64,000 nt of DNA from Phycisphaerales bacterium (GCA_020852515.1 JADZAS010000035.1:36992-100991); one strand, 5' to 3'. Numbered from the stretch's first letter, positions 37,350 to 46,745 are shown. A program made the numbers and translations. Notes: generated by a model not told the origin, from the letters alone.

Positions 37350-38750
37350 ATGAAGTCGAAGCGTTCAACCAATGCCCGTTCCATGTCCCATGTCGTCGCG
37401 GTCGTCGTCTTCTTTTGTGCTGTCTGCATCGCGGGATGCGATCGATCCAGCCACTCCGAGGGTGACGGCCACGATCACGGGGAATCGACGGCTGGCGATC
37501 AGCATGCGCCGCACGACAGCGGACATGGGCACGATCACGGCTCACCGAGCGTCGGCACCCCCGAGCAGGCAACGGATGAAGGAGATGAACATGCCCACTC
37601 AGCAGCGGAAGAGGGAGCACACCTCGATGAGGTCACTCTCGCCGCCGACGCGGTTGATCGCTATGGCATCACGATCGCGCGGGCTCAGACCAGAATTCTC
37701 GAGCACACGTTCGTCGCCCCGGCGCGCGTAGGTTTCAACATCGAGGCGATGGCGCACGTCGGTTCACCGCTTTCCGGCCGAGCGGTGGAGATCAAAGTCC
37801 GGTTAGGCAGCCTCGTCAGCGAGGGAGATGACCTGGTCATCGTCGAGAGTCCGGAGTTGGGGCAGGCACAGAGCGACTTTCTGATCAAGCGCGCGGCAGC
37901 GCAAGCCGCTGTTCCAGCGGTGGAGCTAGCGAAAACCGCATGGGATAGAGCGCTCGGCCTGTACGAGAAGTCCGAGGGTATTGCGCTGACGGAAGTCCAG
38001 CGTCGCGAGGGCGAATACAAGGCGGCTCTGGCGGTTCAGCAGTCCGCGCAGGCAGCGGCGACCGCCGCGGAGAACTACCTTCACATTCTCGGAATGAAGC
38101 AGCGAGAGGTGGAGGCGCTCATTCTGAGCGGCGAAATCGATCCCCGGTTCACCATTCATGCGCCGCTGGCCGGACAGGTTGTCGAGCGCGAGGTCACACT
38201 CGGTGAGCTCGTCAGCCCGGATCGCGAGAAGCTCCTCGTCATCGCCGACACTCGGGTGCTCTGGGTTCTCGCCGATGTGCCCGAAGCGCGCGTGCATGAG
38301 GTTCAGGTCGGTGCGAGGGCGTGGGTCACGGTCGGAACTGTCGGCAGTCAGGCCTACGAGGGGCAGGTGGCATTCATTTCGCCCCTGGTCGATCCAACGA
38401 CGCGGACGGCGCAGGTTCGGATTGAAGTGCCGGCGTCTGAGGTTGCCCTCAAGCCCGGCATGTTCGCGCAGGTCGAGATCGTCTCGACGGGAAGCGGCGG
38501 CGAAATGCCCGCCGCCGTGATCGCAGTCCCCGAGGAAGCCATCCAGGTTGTCGAAGGCGGCCCGGCGGTGTTCGTCCCGGTCGAGGGTGAAGCGAACACC
38601 TTCGCTAAGCGCGCGGTGAGCATTGGCCGGACCGTCGGCGGACTGGTGCCGATTCACTCGGGCCTCGCGGATGGTGAGTCGTTCGTTGCCTCCGGGAGTT
38701 TCATCCTCAAGGCTGAGTTGGGCAAGGGAAGCGCCGCCCACGAGCACTGA
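37350..38750 (+). CDS. Metal-efflux RND periplasmic adaptor (CzcB/CusB-like), His-rich N-terminus
   Basis: 466 aa. A signal peptide ends in the lipobox CIAGC. The mature N-terminus (about residues 32-90) is extremely rich in His, Asp and Glu (for example GDGHDHGEST, SGHGHDHGSP, DEHAHS), a probable metal-binding tail. The adaptor core follows: barrel-sandwich half FVAPARVGFNIEAMAHVG, hairpin of long helices (residues about 180-260), second lipoyl half FTIHAPLAGQVVEREVTLGE, and beta-barrel LWVLADVPEARVHEV. The C-terminus ends AAHEH. The His-rich parts indicate a cation (Zn/Co/Cd/Ni or Cu) rather than drug substrate. Confidence 0.93.
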   Translation: MKSKRSTNARSMSHVVAVVVFFCAVCIAGCDRSSHSEGDGHDHGESTAGDQHAPHDSGHGHDHGSPSVGTPEQATDEGDEHAHSAAEEGAHLDEVTLAADAVDRYGITIARAQTRILEHTFVAPARVGFNIEAMAHVGSPLSGRAVEIKVRLGSLVSEGDDLVIVESPELGQAQSDFLIKRAAAQAAVPAVELAKTAWDRALGLYEKSEGIALTEVQRREGEYKAALAVQQSAQAAATAAENYLHILGMKQREVEALILSGEIDPRFTIHAPLAGQVVEREVTLGELVSPDREKLLVIADTRVLWVLADVPEARVHEVQVGARAWVTVGTVGSQAYEGQVAFISPLVDPTTRTAQVRIEVPASEVALKPGMFAQVEIVSTGSGGEMPAAVIAVPEEAIQVVEGGPAVFVPVEGEANTFAKRAVSIGRTVGGLVPIHSGLADGESFVASGSFILKAELGKGSAAHEH

Positions 38751-38818
38751 TCGTTCCGAGCCTTTCCGCCATGACTTATTCTCATCTCTACTGACCGCCG
38801 CCATCGGAGTCGCTGCCC

Positions 38819-41800
38819 ATGCTCGAATCCATCCTCCACTTTTCGATCAAGAACCGCTGGCTGATCGTTCTGCTCACCACAGTCGTCGCGGCGATCGGCG
38901 TGTTCTCGCTCAAGCGGCTTCCTATCGATGCCGTCCCAGACATCACGAACAATCAGGTGCAGATCAACGCGGTGGCGCCCTCGCTCTCGCCCATTGAGGT
39001 GGAGAAGCAGGTCACGTTTCCCATTGAAAACGCTCTGGCGGGAATCCCCGGGTTGCAGTCGACCCGGTCGCTGTCTCGCAACGGCTTCTCACAGGTGACT
39101 GCGGTCTTTGACGATGCGATTAACATTTACTTTGCGCGTCAGCAGGTGACCGAACGGCTTGGAGAAGCCAAGGAATCATTACCCAAGGGCGTCGAGCCGA
39201 TCATGGGCCCGATCGCCACGGGCCTGGGCGAAGTCTACATGTGGACCATCGCCTACGAGCATCCGCACGGTGTAGGCGCGACGATCTCCGACGGGAAACC
39301 CGGTTGGCAGAGTGACGGATCCTACCTCACACCGGAGGGGCGGCGCCTCACGAATGATCTGGAGCGATCTTCCTATCTGCGCGAGGTTCAGGACTGGATC
39401 ATTCGCCCGCAACTCAAGAGCGTAAAGCACGTCGCGGGGGTTGATGCCATCGGCGGATACGTGAAGCAATACCACGTCCAGCCCGATCCCATGAAACTGG
39501 TCTCGTATGGTCTGAGTTTCGCCGAAGTCATCGAAGCGATCGAGAGGAACAACGTCTCGACGGGCGCCGGTTACGTTGAGCACAAAGGCGAGTCGTATCT
39601 GGTGCGCGCCACGGGCCGTATTGAAAACATCGAGCAGTTGGAGTCCATCGTCGTCGGCACGCGCAACGGCGTCCCGATCTACATTCGCGATGTCGCTGTG
39701 CCCGGCGGCGTCGCGATCGGGCGGGAACTGCGGACCGGTTCGGCAAGCGAGAACGGCGAAGAGGTTGTCGTCGGTACGGCGATCATGCTCATCGGCGCCA
39801 ACAGCCGAACCGTTGCGGCGGCGGTCGATGCAAAGATGACCGAGGTCAGTCGCAGTCTCCCGCCGGGAATCGTCGTTCAACCGGTTCTCAATCGCACCAA
39901 GCTCGTCGACGCGACGATCCACACGGTTCAGAAGAACCTGCTGGAGGGCGCCGTTCTGGTCATCATCGTGCTGCTCCTGCTCCTGGGAAACTTCCGCGCC
40001 GCGATCATCTGCGCGCTCGCGATTCCGCTCTCGATGCTCATGGCCGCCACCGGCATGGTCCAGAACGATGTGAGCGGCAACCTGATGTCCCTCGGCGCCA
40101 TCGACTTCGGACTCATCGTCGATGGCGCGGTCATCATTGTCGAGAACTGCCTTCGTCGCCTGGCCGAACGGCAGCATCACGAAGGTCGATTGCTTACGCT
40201 TCAGGAGCGCCTCCACGAGGTCATGGTGGCTGCGAAAGAGATGATTCAGCCATCGGTATACGGGCAGGCAATCATCATCACCGTCTATGTTCCGATTCTC
40301 GCTCTGACGGGAGTCGAGGGCAAGATGTTTCAGCCGATGGCGCTCACCGTCATCTTCGCCCTCGTGAGCGCCTTCATCCTGTCTCTGACCTTCGTGCCTG
40401 CGATGGTGGCCATCCTCATCTGCGGGCGAGTGCAGGAGAAGGAGATGTTTCTCATTCGATGGGCCAAGGCCGCATACGGGCCGGTTCTGGGCGCGGCGAT
40501 TCGGCTTCGCTGGATCGTTGCTGTGGCGGCGGTCGTGGCGTTCGCCGCGTCAGCCATCCTCTTCACGCGTTTGGGCCAGGAGTTCGTGCCCACCCTGGAT
40601 GAGAAGGACATCGCGATGCACGCGATGCGCATTCCGTCAACCTCGCTCACCCAATCACAGGCCATGCAATTCGATGTCGAGCGTGTCGTTTCACAGTTCC
40701 CCGAGGTTGCATTCGTTTTTTCCAAGACCGGTACCGCCGAGATGGCGACCGACCCGATGCCGCCGAACGTCTCCGATACCTTCATCATCTTCAAGCCTGA
40801 GGATCAATGGCGATCCGAGGCGGAGCTCGATCGCCTCATCGGCGAGCGACTGGCGGCAGGAGGCGCGGCCGATTCACACAACGCCCAAGCCGGAGAAGAT
40901 GAGGGAGAGCACGAAGAGGTCCGGCTTGAGGGACATAAGGGCAAACTTCAACGACTCCTTGATCTCACCCTCCAGGCGGTTCCGGGCAACAACTACGAAT
41001 TCACGCAGCCGATTCAGATGCGCTTCAATGAGTTGATCTCCGGCGTGCGCGGTGACATCGCCGTGAAGGTCTATGGCGACGATTTCGACCGGATGCGGGA
41101 GACGGCGCAGGCGATACTCGAGGCGCTTCAGTCGGTCCCGGGTGCTGCGGACGCCAAGGTCGAACAGACCGAGGGACTCCCGGTCATGACCGTTGACATC
41201 GACCGGTCGGCCATCGCCCGTTACGGATTGAGCGTGGCTGATGTGCAGGCTGTTGTCGCTGTGGCGATGGGCGGCGCCGAAGCGGGACTGGTGTTCGAGG
41301 GCGATCGTCGATTCGATCTGGTGGTGCGCTTGCCCGATGCGATCCGCGGCCGCATCGACATCCTCGAGCGCCTGCCGATCCCGCTTCCGGGCGGTCCGGA
41401 AGCGCTGCAGACCGTGCAGCTCGCCAGCGCTACGGCCGGACTGAATGGCGTGACCCAGGAGGAGATGGGCTTCATTCCGTTGGGCGATGTCGCCATGATC
41501 GAGGTGGCGGAGGGAACGAACCAGATCAGTCGCGAGAACGGCAAGCGCCGCATCGTTGTGCAGTGCAATGTCCGTGGCCGCGACTTGGGCTCGTTCGTCA
41601 GGGAGGCACAGGCCAAGGTTGCGAATGTGCCCCTTCCTTCAGGCGGTTGGCTTGATTGGGGCGGGCAGTATGAAAACCTGGTTGCGGCCAAGCAGCGGCT
41701 GAGCATCGTGGTCCCGATCTGCTTCTTCCTGATTTTCCTACTGCTGTTCTCGACCTTCAAAAGCGTGAAATACGCGCTGCTTGTCTTCAGTGCTGTGCCG

Positions 41801-42295
41801 CTCGGGCTGACCGGCGGCATCCTGGCCCTCTGGCTTCGAGGCATGCCATTCTCGATCTCCGCTGCGGTCGGATTCATCGCTCTCTCCGGCGTGGCAGTGC
41901 TCAATGGGCTCGTCATGGTCACGTTCATCAATCAACTCCGCGAGGAAGGCCTCGATCGTGATGCGGCCATCGTGCGAGGTTGTCTCACGCGATTGCGCCC
42001 CGTTCTCATGACTGCCCTTGTCGCGTCGCTCGGGTTCGTCCCCATGGCGCTGGCGACGAGCACGGGCGCCGAAGTTCAGAGGCCCCTGGCAACCGTGGTG
42101 ATTGGCGGCCTGACTTCCAGCACGCTCCTCACACTACTTGTTCTTCCAGCCCTCTATCGAATCTTCACTGGATGGGATCCGACCGGCCATCCCTTGCCGG
42201 TGACACAGCCCTGGGAGGATCCGCACCGCGGGCCGCTCGAGGTGCAGTCGTCCCAAGGCGGTTCAGCGGGTTCGGGCGAAGTGAAACGCAGGTAG
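38819..42295 (+). CDS. Heavy-metal efflux RND pump, CzcA/CusA family
   Basis: 1158 aa inner-membrane proton/metal antiporter. The family N-terminus FSIKNRWLIVLLTTVVAAIG and IDAVPDITNNQVQ are present. Helix 4 carries DFGLIVDGAVIIVEN, whose acidic residues are characteristic of the heavy-metal HME subgroup. C-terminal halves such as VGFIALSGVAVLNGLVMVTF and LRPVLMTALVASLGFVPMAL repeat the topology. An acidic, His-containing insert lies near 40860-40950 (residues about 680-712), longer than I expect for CzcA. No methionine-triad pattern diagnostic of CusA was confirmed, so the metal is left open. It completes the three-gene pump with the genes at 35895 and 37350. Confidence 0.94.
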   Translation: MLESILHFSIKNRWLIVLLTTVVAAIGVFSLKRLPIDAVPDITNNQVQINAVAPSLSPIEVEKQVTFPIENALAGIPGLQSTRSLSRNGFSQVTAVFDDAINIYFARQQVTERLGEAKESLPKGVEPIMGPIATGLGEVYMWTIAYEHPHGVGATISDGKPGWQSDGSYLTPEGRRLTNDLERSSYLREVQDWIIRPQLKSVKHVAGVDAIGGYVKQYHVQPDPMKLVSYGLSFAEVIEAIERNNVSTGAGYVEHKGESYLVRATGRIENIEQLESIVVGTRNGVPIYIRDVAVPGGVAIGRELRTGSASENGEEVVVGTAIMLIGANSRTVAAAVDAKMTEVSRSLPPGIVVQPVLNRTKLVDATIHTVQKNLLEGAVLVIIVLLLLLGNFRAAIICALAIPLSMLMAATGMVQNDVSGNLMSLGAIDFGLIVDGAVIIVENCLRRLAERQHHEGRLLTLQERLHEVMVAAKEMIQPSVYGQAIIITVYVPILALTGVEGKMFQPMALTVIFALVSAFILSLTFVPAMVAILICGRVQEKEMFLIRWAKAAYGPVLGAAIRLRWIVAVAAVVAFAASAILFTRLGQEFVPTLDEKDIAMHAMRIPSTSLTQSQAMQFDVERVVSQFPEVAFVFSKTGTAEMATDPMPPNVSDTFIIFKPEDQWRSEAELDRLIGERLAAGGAADSHNAQAGEDEGEHEEVRLEGHKGKLQRLLDLTLQAVPGNNYEFTQPIQMRFNELISGVRGDIAVKVYGDDFDRMRETAQAILEALQSVPGAADAKVEQTEGLPVMTVDIDRSAIARYGLSVADVQAVVAVAMGGAEAGLVFEGDRRFDLVVRLPDAIRGRIDILERLPIPLPGGPEALQTVQLASATAGLNGVTQEEMGFIPLGDVAMIEVAEGTNQISRENGKRRIVVQCNVRGRDLGSFVREAQAKVANVPLPSGGWLDWGGQYENLVAAKQRLSIVVPICFFLIFLLLFSTFKSVKYALLVFSAVPLGLTGGILALWLRGMPFSISAAVGFIALSGVAVLNGLVMVTFINQLREEGLDRDAAIVRGCLTRLRPVLMTALVASLGFVPMALATSTGAEVQRPLATVVIGGLTSSTLLTLLVLPALYRIFTGWDPTGHPLPVTQPWEDPHRGPLEVQSSQGGSAGSGEVKRR

Positions 42296-42326
42296 GCCAA
42301 TTGGCCTCGGCATTCCGACCGGCACG

Positions 42327-42596
42327 ATGTCAAAGCGCAGATCCAATCGCAGGCGACGCAAGCGCCGCCAACGGCCCTCACGATCACCGGACGCACATGA
42401 TCGTCCGCGATTCTCGCAGGTATTCATCGTCGTCGTGACAGCCGTTGCGGTCGACGTGGCTTGGGGCGCCTGGGTGATTCGGGAGTTTCGCAGGTTCGGA
42501 CACCTCCACCTCAATCCGGTCAGCCTCACCTTCAGCGCATTCTTCACCGCGTGGGCGGCCTGGCTGGTGTGGCGCCGGTTCCACCATGATGCGTGA
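42327..42596 (+). CDS. Small membrane protein, unknown
   Basis: 89 aa. An Arg/Lys-rich N-terminus of about 25 residues is followed by two hydrophobic segments (VFIVVVTAVAVDVAWGAWVI and LTFSAFFTAWAAWLVW), giving a two-pass topology with both ends inside. It lies 31 bases after the RND pump on the same strand and could be the last gene of that cluster. No family recognised. It is also the last gene before the prophage-like region. Confidence 0.6.
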   Translation: MSKRRSNRRRRKRRQRPSRSPDAHDRPRFSQVFIVVVTAVAVDVAWGAWVIREFRRFGHLHLNPVSLTFSAFFTAWAAWLVWRRFHHDA

Positions 42597-42751
42597 GGTG
42601 AATCGAGGCATCCGAGACGACTGCGGATTCGGCGCCGAGGCACATCAGCGCGCAGTTCTCCCCACGCTTTGCGTAGTTAACCAGTAGCGGGCCGCACGGC
42701 CTGCCGAGCCGAGCGACTCGGACGCTGTCGTCCGTTCCCCGCCAAGGAAGC

Positions 42752-42997
42752 GTGCCGATGTATCTGCGCGAGAATGATCCTGTCGAACTGACGGCCGGGG
42801 AGCGGCTCGACGAGATTGCCGGTATTCTGGCCGCCGGTGTGCTCACGATGCAGCGCCGGAGCACCACTTTGGCCGCCCGATCCGAGGCCACAGTTTGCTC
42901 TTCGACATGCCTTGACCCTTCGCGATGCTCCGACACTCATCGTCCCACTGGTTTACGCGGCCGAGAGCCGCGGGAAGGAGGTGACGCATGGGTTTGA
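42752..42997 (+). CDS. Small protein of the recombinase module
   Basis: 81 aa. MYLRENDPVELTAGERLDEIAGILAAG (given here in part: ELTAGERLDEIAGILAAGV) is a conserved opening of small proteins that precede DUF2924 and serine-recombinase genes in planctomycete and proteobacterial elements. The C-terminal half is Ser/Thr/Arg-rich and poorly conserved. AAGGA lies nine bases before the ATG. The stop overlaps the next gene by 10 bases. Function unknown. The gap 42597-42751 just upstream is a plausible place for the element border or attachment site, but I see no repeat to prove it. Confidence 0.6.
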   Translation: MPMYLRENDPVELTAGERLDEIAGILAAGVLTMQRRSTTLAARSEATVCSSTCLDPSRCSDTHRPTGLRGREPREGGDAWV

Positions 42998-43515
42998 ACG
43001 TGGGCAGATTGCTCGCCAAACTGGAGAACATGACCGGCACAGAACTGCGCCGCCGGTACGCCGAGGTGTTCGACGAGGAATCACGCTCGGGCAACCGGCA
43101 ATGGCTGATCCGCCGCATCGCATGGCGGATGCAGGCGATTGAGGAGGGCGACCTCCCCGAACGGGCGCGGCAGCGGGCGATGGAGATCGCCAACGACGCC
43201 GACCTGCGGGTCCACGCACCGACGCGCAGCGCCATTGTTGGCTCGATCTCGCCCCGAGCGGCGGGCCGCACCGTTACCGCTTCGGCATCCGCCGGGGGCG
43301 ATGGTTTGCCGATGCCCGGCGCCTGGCTGACGCGCGAGTACAAAGGCCGAATGATCCGCGTGCGGGTGCTGATGCGAGGCTTTGAATACGAAGGCGAGAC
43401 CTACCGCTCGCTCTCTGCGATCGCCAAGGTCGTCACGGGCGCCCACTGGAACGGCAACCTCTTCTTCGGCGTCGGCTCGCCGACGAAGAATCGCGGCAAG
43501 GCGGTGCAGGCATGA
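42988..43515 (+). CDS. DUF2924 domain protein
   Basis: 175 aa. The DUF2924 pattern is clear: KLENMTGTELRRRYAEVFDE, then NRQWLIRRIAWRMQAIEEGD, then PGAWLTREYKGRMIRVRVLM, GFEYEGETYRSLSAIAKVVT and HWNGNLFFG. Proteins of this family are almost always encoded immediately before a large serine recombinase in prophages and integrated elements. The role is unknown but likely tied to integration or its control. Overlaps the recombinase start by four bases. GGAGG precedes the start. Confidence 0.9.
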   Translation: MGLNVGRLLAKLENMTGTELRRRYAEVFDEESRSGNRQWLIRRIAWRMQAIEEGDLPERARQRAMEIANDADLRVHAPTRSAIVGSISPRAAGRTVTASASAGGDGLPMPGAWLTREYKGRMIRVRVLMRGFEYEGETYRSLSAIAKVVTGAHWNGNLFFGVGSPTKNRGKAVQA

Positions 43516-45074
43516 GCCAGCGCGCCAAGTCCAGGCCGGTCAACCGCTGCGCCATCTACACCCGCAAGTCCAGCGAGGAAGGGCTCGAGCAGGAGTTCAA
43601 CAGCCTCGATGCCCAGCGCGAGGCGGGCGAAGCCTACGTCAAGAGCCAGACGGCGGAGGGCTGGACCTGCCTCCCCGACCGCTACGACGACGGCGGCTAC
43701 ACCGGCGGCAACATGGAGCGGCCCGCCCTCCAGCGCCTCATGAAGGACATCGAGGCTGGCCGCGTGGACACGGTCGTGGTCTACAAGGTTGATCGCCTCA
43801 GCCGGTCCTTGCTCGACTTCGCGCGGATGATGCAGGTGTTCGAGAGCCGCAGCGTGTCGTTCGTGAGCGTGACGCAGTCGTTCAACACCAGCGACTCGAT
43901 GGGTCGGCTCATGCTCAACGTGCTGCTCTCGTTCGCCCAGTTCGAGCGCGAGATTATCAGCGAGCGCACTCGCGACAAAATGGCCGCCGCACGCCGCAAG
44001 GGCAAATGGGTGGGTGGACGACCCATTCTCGGCTACGACGTCGATCCCAATGGGTTCCGCCTGGTCATCAACGAACCGGAAGCCAAACGCGTCCGCGCCA
44101 TCTTCGAGTTGTACCTCAAGCACGAATCGCTCATCCCGACGGTGCGGGCGCTCAACGAGCGCGGCTGGCTGACCAAGCAGTGGACCTCGCGCAAGGGCAA
44201 GGCGCTCGGCGGCCGCCCGTTCGAGAAGGGCAGCCTCTACGCACTGCTCACCAACGTCGCGTACCTCGGCAAGATCAGGTTCAAGGACGAACTCTACGAA
44301 GGCGAGCACCAGGGCATCATCGATGCCGACGTGTGGCAGAAGGCGCAGCACCTGCTCACCCGCAACGGTCGCACCGGCGGCTCGATCGTGCGCAACAAGT
44401 ACGGCGCGATCCTGAAGGGACTACTCCACTGCACCGCGTGCCGGCGGACGATGGGCCATTCTTATTCGTGCAAGAAGGGCCGCGTCGCCTATCGCTACTA
44501 CGTGTGCAACGGCGCGGCCAGACGCGGCTGGGATTCGTGCCCGTCGAAATCCATCCCGGCCGCGGAGATCGAGCGCATCGTCGTCGATCAGGTGCGAGCG
44601 ATCGGAAAGAACCGGAGGCTCATCGAAGCCACGCTCCGCCACGCTCGCCAGAAGACCGACGACGCCAGAGGAGAACTGCTCAAGGAGCAGACGGCCCTGG
44701 ACCGCCAGATGAGGCGACATCACGCCGAGGTGGGCAAACTCGCGGCCGACGCGGCAAACCGCAACGGCGGTACGGCAGCGCGCCTCGGCGACCTGCATGA
44801 GCGCATCCGCAGTGGCGAGGAGCGGCTGGCGCAGATCCGCAGTGATATTCAGGCGCAGGAAGCGAATCGCATCGACGAGAACGCGGTGCGCCAGGCGCTG
44901 ACGGAGTTCGATGCGGTGTGGGAGAACCTCGCGCCCAAGGAGCAGGCCCGCGTGCTGCGCCTGCTGATCGAGCGCGTCGAGTACGACGGCGCGAAAGGAA
45001 AGGTGGCGATCACGTTCAGACCCGGCGGACCCACGGCGCCGGCCGGCGCCGGCAACCATGAGGAGGCGGCATGA
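43512..45074 (+). CDS. Large serine recombinase (site-specific integrase)
   Basis: 520 aa. The N-terminal resolvase domain has the catalytic Ser in CAIYTRKSSEEG (about residue 20), then VYKVDRLSRSLLDFA and FAQFEREIISERTRDKMAAA. The recombinase domain (residues about 175-290) follows with EPEAKRVRAIFELYLKH. Next are a zinc ribbon (LLHCTACRRTMG, YVCNG, CPSKSIP) and a coiled coil (residues about 370-450). This is the architecture of phage-type integrases that join attP and attB with no need for supercoiling. It marks one end of the mobile element. Overlaps its neighbours on both sides by four bases. Confidence 0.95.
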   Translation: MSQRAKSRPVNRCAIYTRKSSEEGLEQEFNSLDAQREAGEAYVKSQTAEGWTCLPDRYDDGGYTGGNMERPALQRLMKDIEAGRVDTVVVYKVDRLSRSLLDFARMMQVFESRSVSFVSVTQSFNTSDSMGRLMLNVLLSFAQFEREIISERTRDKMAAARRKGKWVGGRPILGYDVDPNGFRLVINEPEAKRVRAIFELYLKHESLIPTVRALNERGWLTKQWTSRKGKALGGRPFEKGSLYALLTNVAYLGKIRFKDELYEGEHQGIIDADVWQKAQHLLTRNGRTGGSIVRNKYGAILKGLLHCTACRRTMGHSYSCKKGRVAYRYYVCNGAARRGWDSCPSKSIPAAEIERIVVDQVRAIGKNRRLIEATLRHARQKTDDARGELLKEQTALDRQMRRHHAEVGKLAADAANRNGGTAARLGDLHERIRSGEERLAQIRSDIQAQEANRIDENAVRQALTEFDAVWENLAPKEQARVLRLLIERVEYDGAKGKVAITFRPGGPTAPAGAGNHEEAA

Positions 45075-45511
45075 CAACGAGCGGCGCGATGAAAGTCGAG
45101 ATCGACGTGCAGTTCGATCGCGGGCGGCGCGGGCGCAAGCGCGCGACAACCGGCGAATTAAAGCCGGACTCCACGCCAGCGACCCGTGGCCGGCTGCCGC
45201 GCGTGACGAAACTGATGGCCCTTGCGATCCGCTTCGAGCGCCTCGTCCAGACTGGCGAGGTGGCCAGCTACGCCGAACTCGGTCGCCTCGGCCACGTCAC
45301 GCGGGCTCGCATGACCCAGATAATGGCGTTCCTTCACCTCGCCCCTGACATTCAGGACGCGCTGCTGAATCTGCCGCCGGTCGAGCGGGGACGGGATCCG
45401 ATTACCGAACGGCACATTCGGCCAGTTTTGGCGAATTTGGATTGGGTAGTTCAGCGGAAGCGATGGAATTGTATCAAGCCTAACTCATTGTTGAATAACG
45501 CTTTACGCTGA
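45071..45511 (+). CDS. Small HTH protein associated with the serine recombinase
   Basis: 146 aa. The N-terminal third is basic (FDRGRRGRKRATTG). A likely helix-turn-helix lies at residues about 75-115: ELGRLGHVTRARMTQIMAFL, followed by LAPDIQDALLNLP. The same short protein type is repeatedly found right after recombinases of this module in my recollection. It could be a directionality or regulatory factor. It overlaps the recombinase stop by four bases (ATGA), so it is translated with it. Confidence 0.75.
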   Translation: MTTSGAMKVEIDVQFDRGRRGRKRATTGELKPDSTPATRGRLPRVTKLMALAIRFERLVQTGEVASYAELGRLGHVTRARMTQIMAFLHLAPDIQDALLNLPPVERGRDPITERHIRPVLANLDWVVQRKRWNCIKPNSLLNNALR

Positions 45512-45549
45512 CACAACCAAAGGCTGCGGCAGGGAATTCTGACTTGCGC

Positions 45550-45578
45550 TTGACCGCGGATTCCAAGTGTCGTATTTT
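45550..45578 (+). promoter_or_regulatory. Sigma-70-like promoter for gene 45679-46572
   Basis: TTGACC at 45550-45555, a 17-base spacer, TATTTT at 45573-45578. It lies about 100 bases before the start at 45679, in a locally AT-richer gap. This suggests the gene is transcribed apart from the recombinase module. Confidence 0.45.
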
Positions 45579-45678
45579 CGATCACAAGACGGCAAAGTTA
45601 GCCGGTTGAATCAATCGTTCGGAATCGGGATGGTCTGCAGCACCGAGCAAGTGGCGTGAGAATTCAAGGAGCACTGAA

Positions 45679-46572
45679 ATGGAAGAGACTTCGCCTGCCA
45701 CCCACACCGAAGCGCAAGTGAACGGCGCAGAAGCGAGCGAACCGACTGATGAGAGCAATCGCGATTCGAAGGCGGTTGATCGCAAGCACGGCAAGAGTTT
45801 CGTCTACATCGGGCTGAAGGACTGCGATGATGCGCTTCGGAAGATCGATCCGCACGAGAAGCAGATGTCGATCGGTGGTTTTGCGAGAGCGCTCGGGCAC
45901 GCGGCGCCTAAGGGGCGGTTCAACCACAAGCTCGACGCGATGGAGCGATTCATGTTGATCGAGAAGGACGCGGAGAGCGTCCGTCTCACCAATCTGGCCA
46001 TCGACATGCTCTACGGCGGAAGTGAAACGGCGAAGTCCAGGGCTCGCGCGACAGCATTCCTCTCCTACCCAGAATTCAAGCGAGTTTTCGTCGAGTGCCC
46101 AAAGGGTCAGGACAACGAGCGTGCACACATCGAGGACTACGTGACTGCGAAACTCGGCATCGTGAATGATGTCGCACGCTTCATCCGGCTGTTCCTGGAG
46201 TCGGCGCATTTCGCGGGACTACTCGAGGGCGCTCCGAATCCAAGCGCGAAGACGTTTCGCCTGCGCGTCGCTCCAGCGACGGCGGGCATGGGCTCCGAGG
46301 CAACCTCGCCGAGTGCATCGCCGCATGATGACTACTCGCCGCTTCCCATCGAGGATGTCGAAGCGTGCCTCGAGTCGGTCGGACTGAGCGAGTACGGCAG
46401 TCGAAGCGAGGTACGTCAGCGCAGCGTTGGCAATATCAAGTTGGAGGTGAACGAGGGCAGAATCACCGTCACGGTGGATCGCCCTGTGCGCATCGTGATT
46501 AGAACGAACAATGCGTTGGCGGAGTTGCAGCAGATTTCGGCGTCCATGCAGGCCAAAGGGCTCAAGGCGTGA
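45679..46572 (+). CDS. Unknown protein, DUF5343-like N-terminal region
   Basis: 297 aa; AAGGAG precedes the start. Residues about 35-175 contain FVYIGLKDCDDALRKIDPHE, then GFARALGHAAPKGRFNHKLD, MERFMLIEKDAESVRLTNLA and FLSYPEFKRVFVECP. This winged-helix-like arrangement resembles DUF5343 proteins, which I hold only as a possibility. The middle is Ser/Pro-rich. The last 60 residues form a beta-rich piece (NIKLEVNEGRITVTVDRPVR) ending in a helix. It has its own promoter and lower GC than the flanking genes, so it may be cargo. Its function is not known. Confidence 0.7.
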   Translation: MEETSPATHTEAQVNGAEASEPTDESNRDSKAVDRKHGKSFVYIGLKDCDDALRKIDPHEKQMSIGGFARALGHAAPKGRFNHKLDAMERFMLIEKDAESVRLTNLAIDMLYGGSETAKSRARATAFLSYPEFKRVFVECPKGQDNERAHIEDYVTAKLGIVNDVARFIRLFLESAHFAGLLEGAPNPSAKTFRLRVAPATAGMGSEATSPSASPHDDYSPLPIEDVEACLESVGLSEYGSRSEVRQRSVGNIKLEVNEGRITVTVDRPVRIVIRTNNALAELQQISASMQAKGLKA

Positions 46573-46745
46573 TGGCCACCGCAACCACGAAAGCCGCCCG
46601 CTCCAGAGGCACTGAAGCAGGCGGGCTCAGTCATGCTCCCGAGGCGACGCAGAGCGGCCCAACGGGAGGCCGGGCGGAACCCGACTCAGGCTGGCGCCTG
46701 AGCGTAGAGCGGGGACCGCTCAGCGACAAGGGGGCTTTGCCCTGA
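46572..46745 (+). CDS. Possible small protein, unknown
   Basis: 57 codons from an ATG that overlaps the previous stop (TGATG), ending at 46745. The product is rich in Ala, Gly, Ser and Arg, with no membrane helix and no recognised motif. The tight coupling is the main argument for it. Confidence 0.28.
   Translation: MATATTKAARSRGTEAGGLSHAPEATQSGPTGGRAEPDSGWRLSVERGPLSDKGALP

Noticed and set aside
46573..46640. GCCCGC/GCGGGC hairpin as a terminator
   Set aside because: The loop is long and no T-run follows on either strand.
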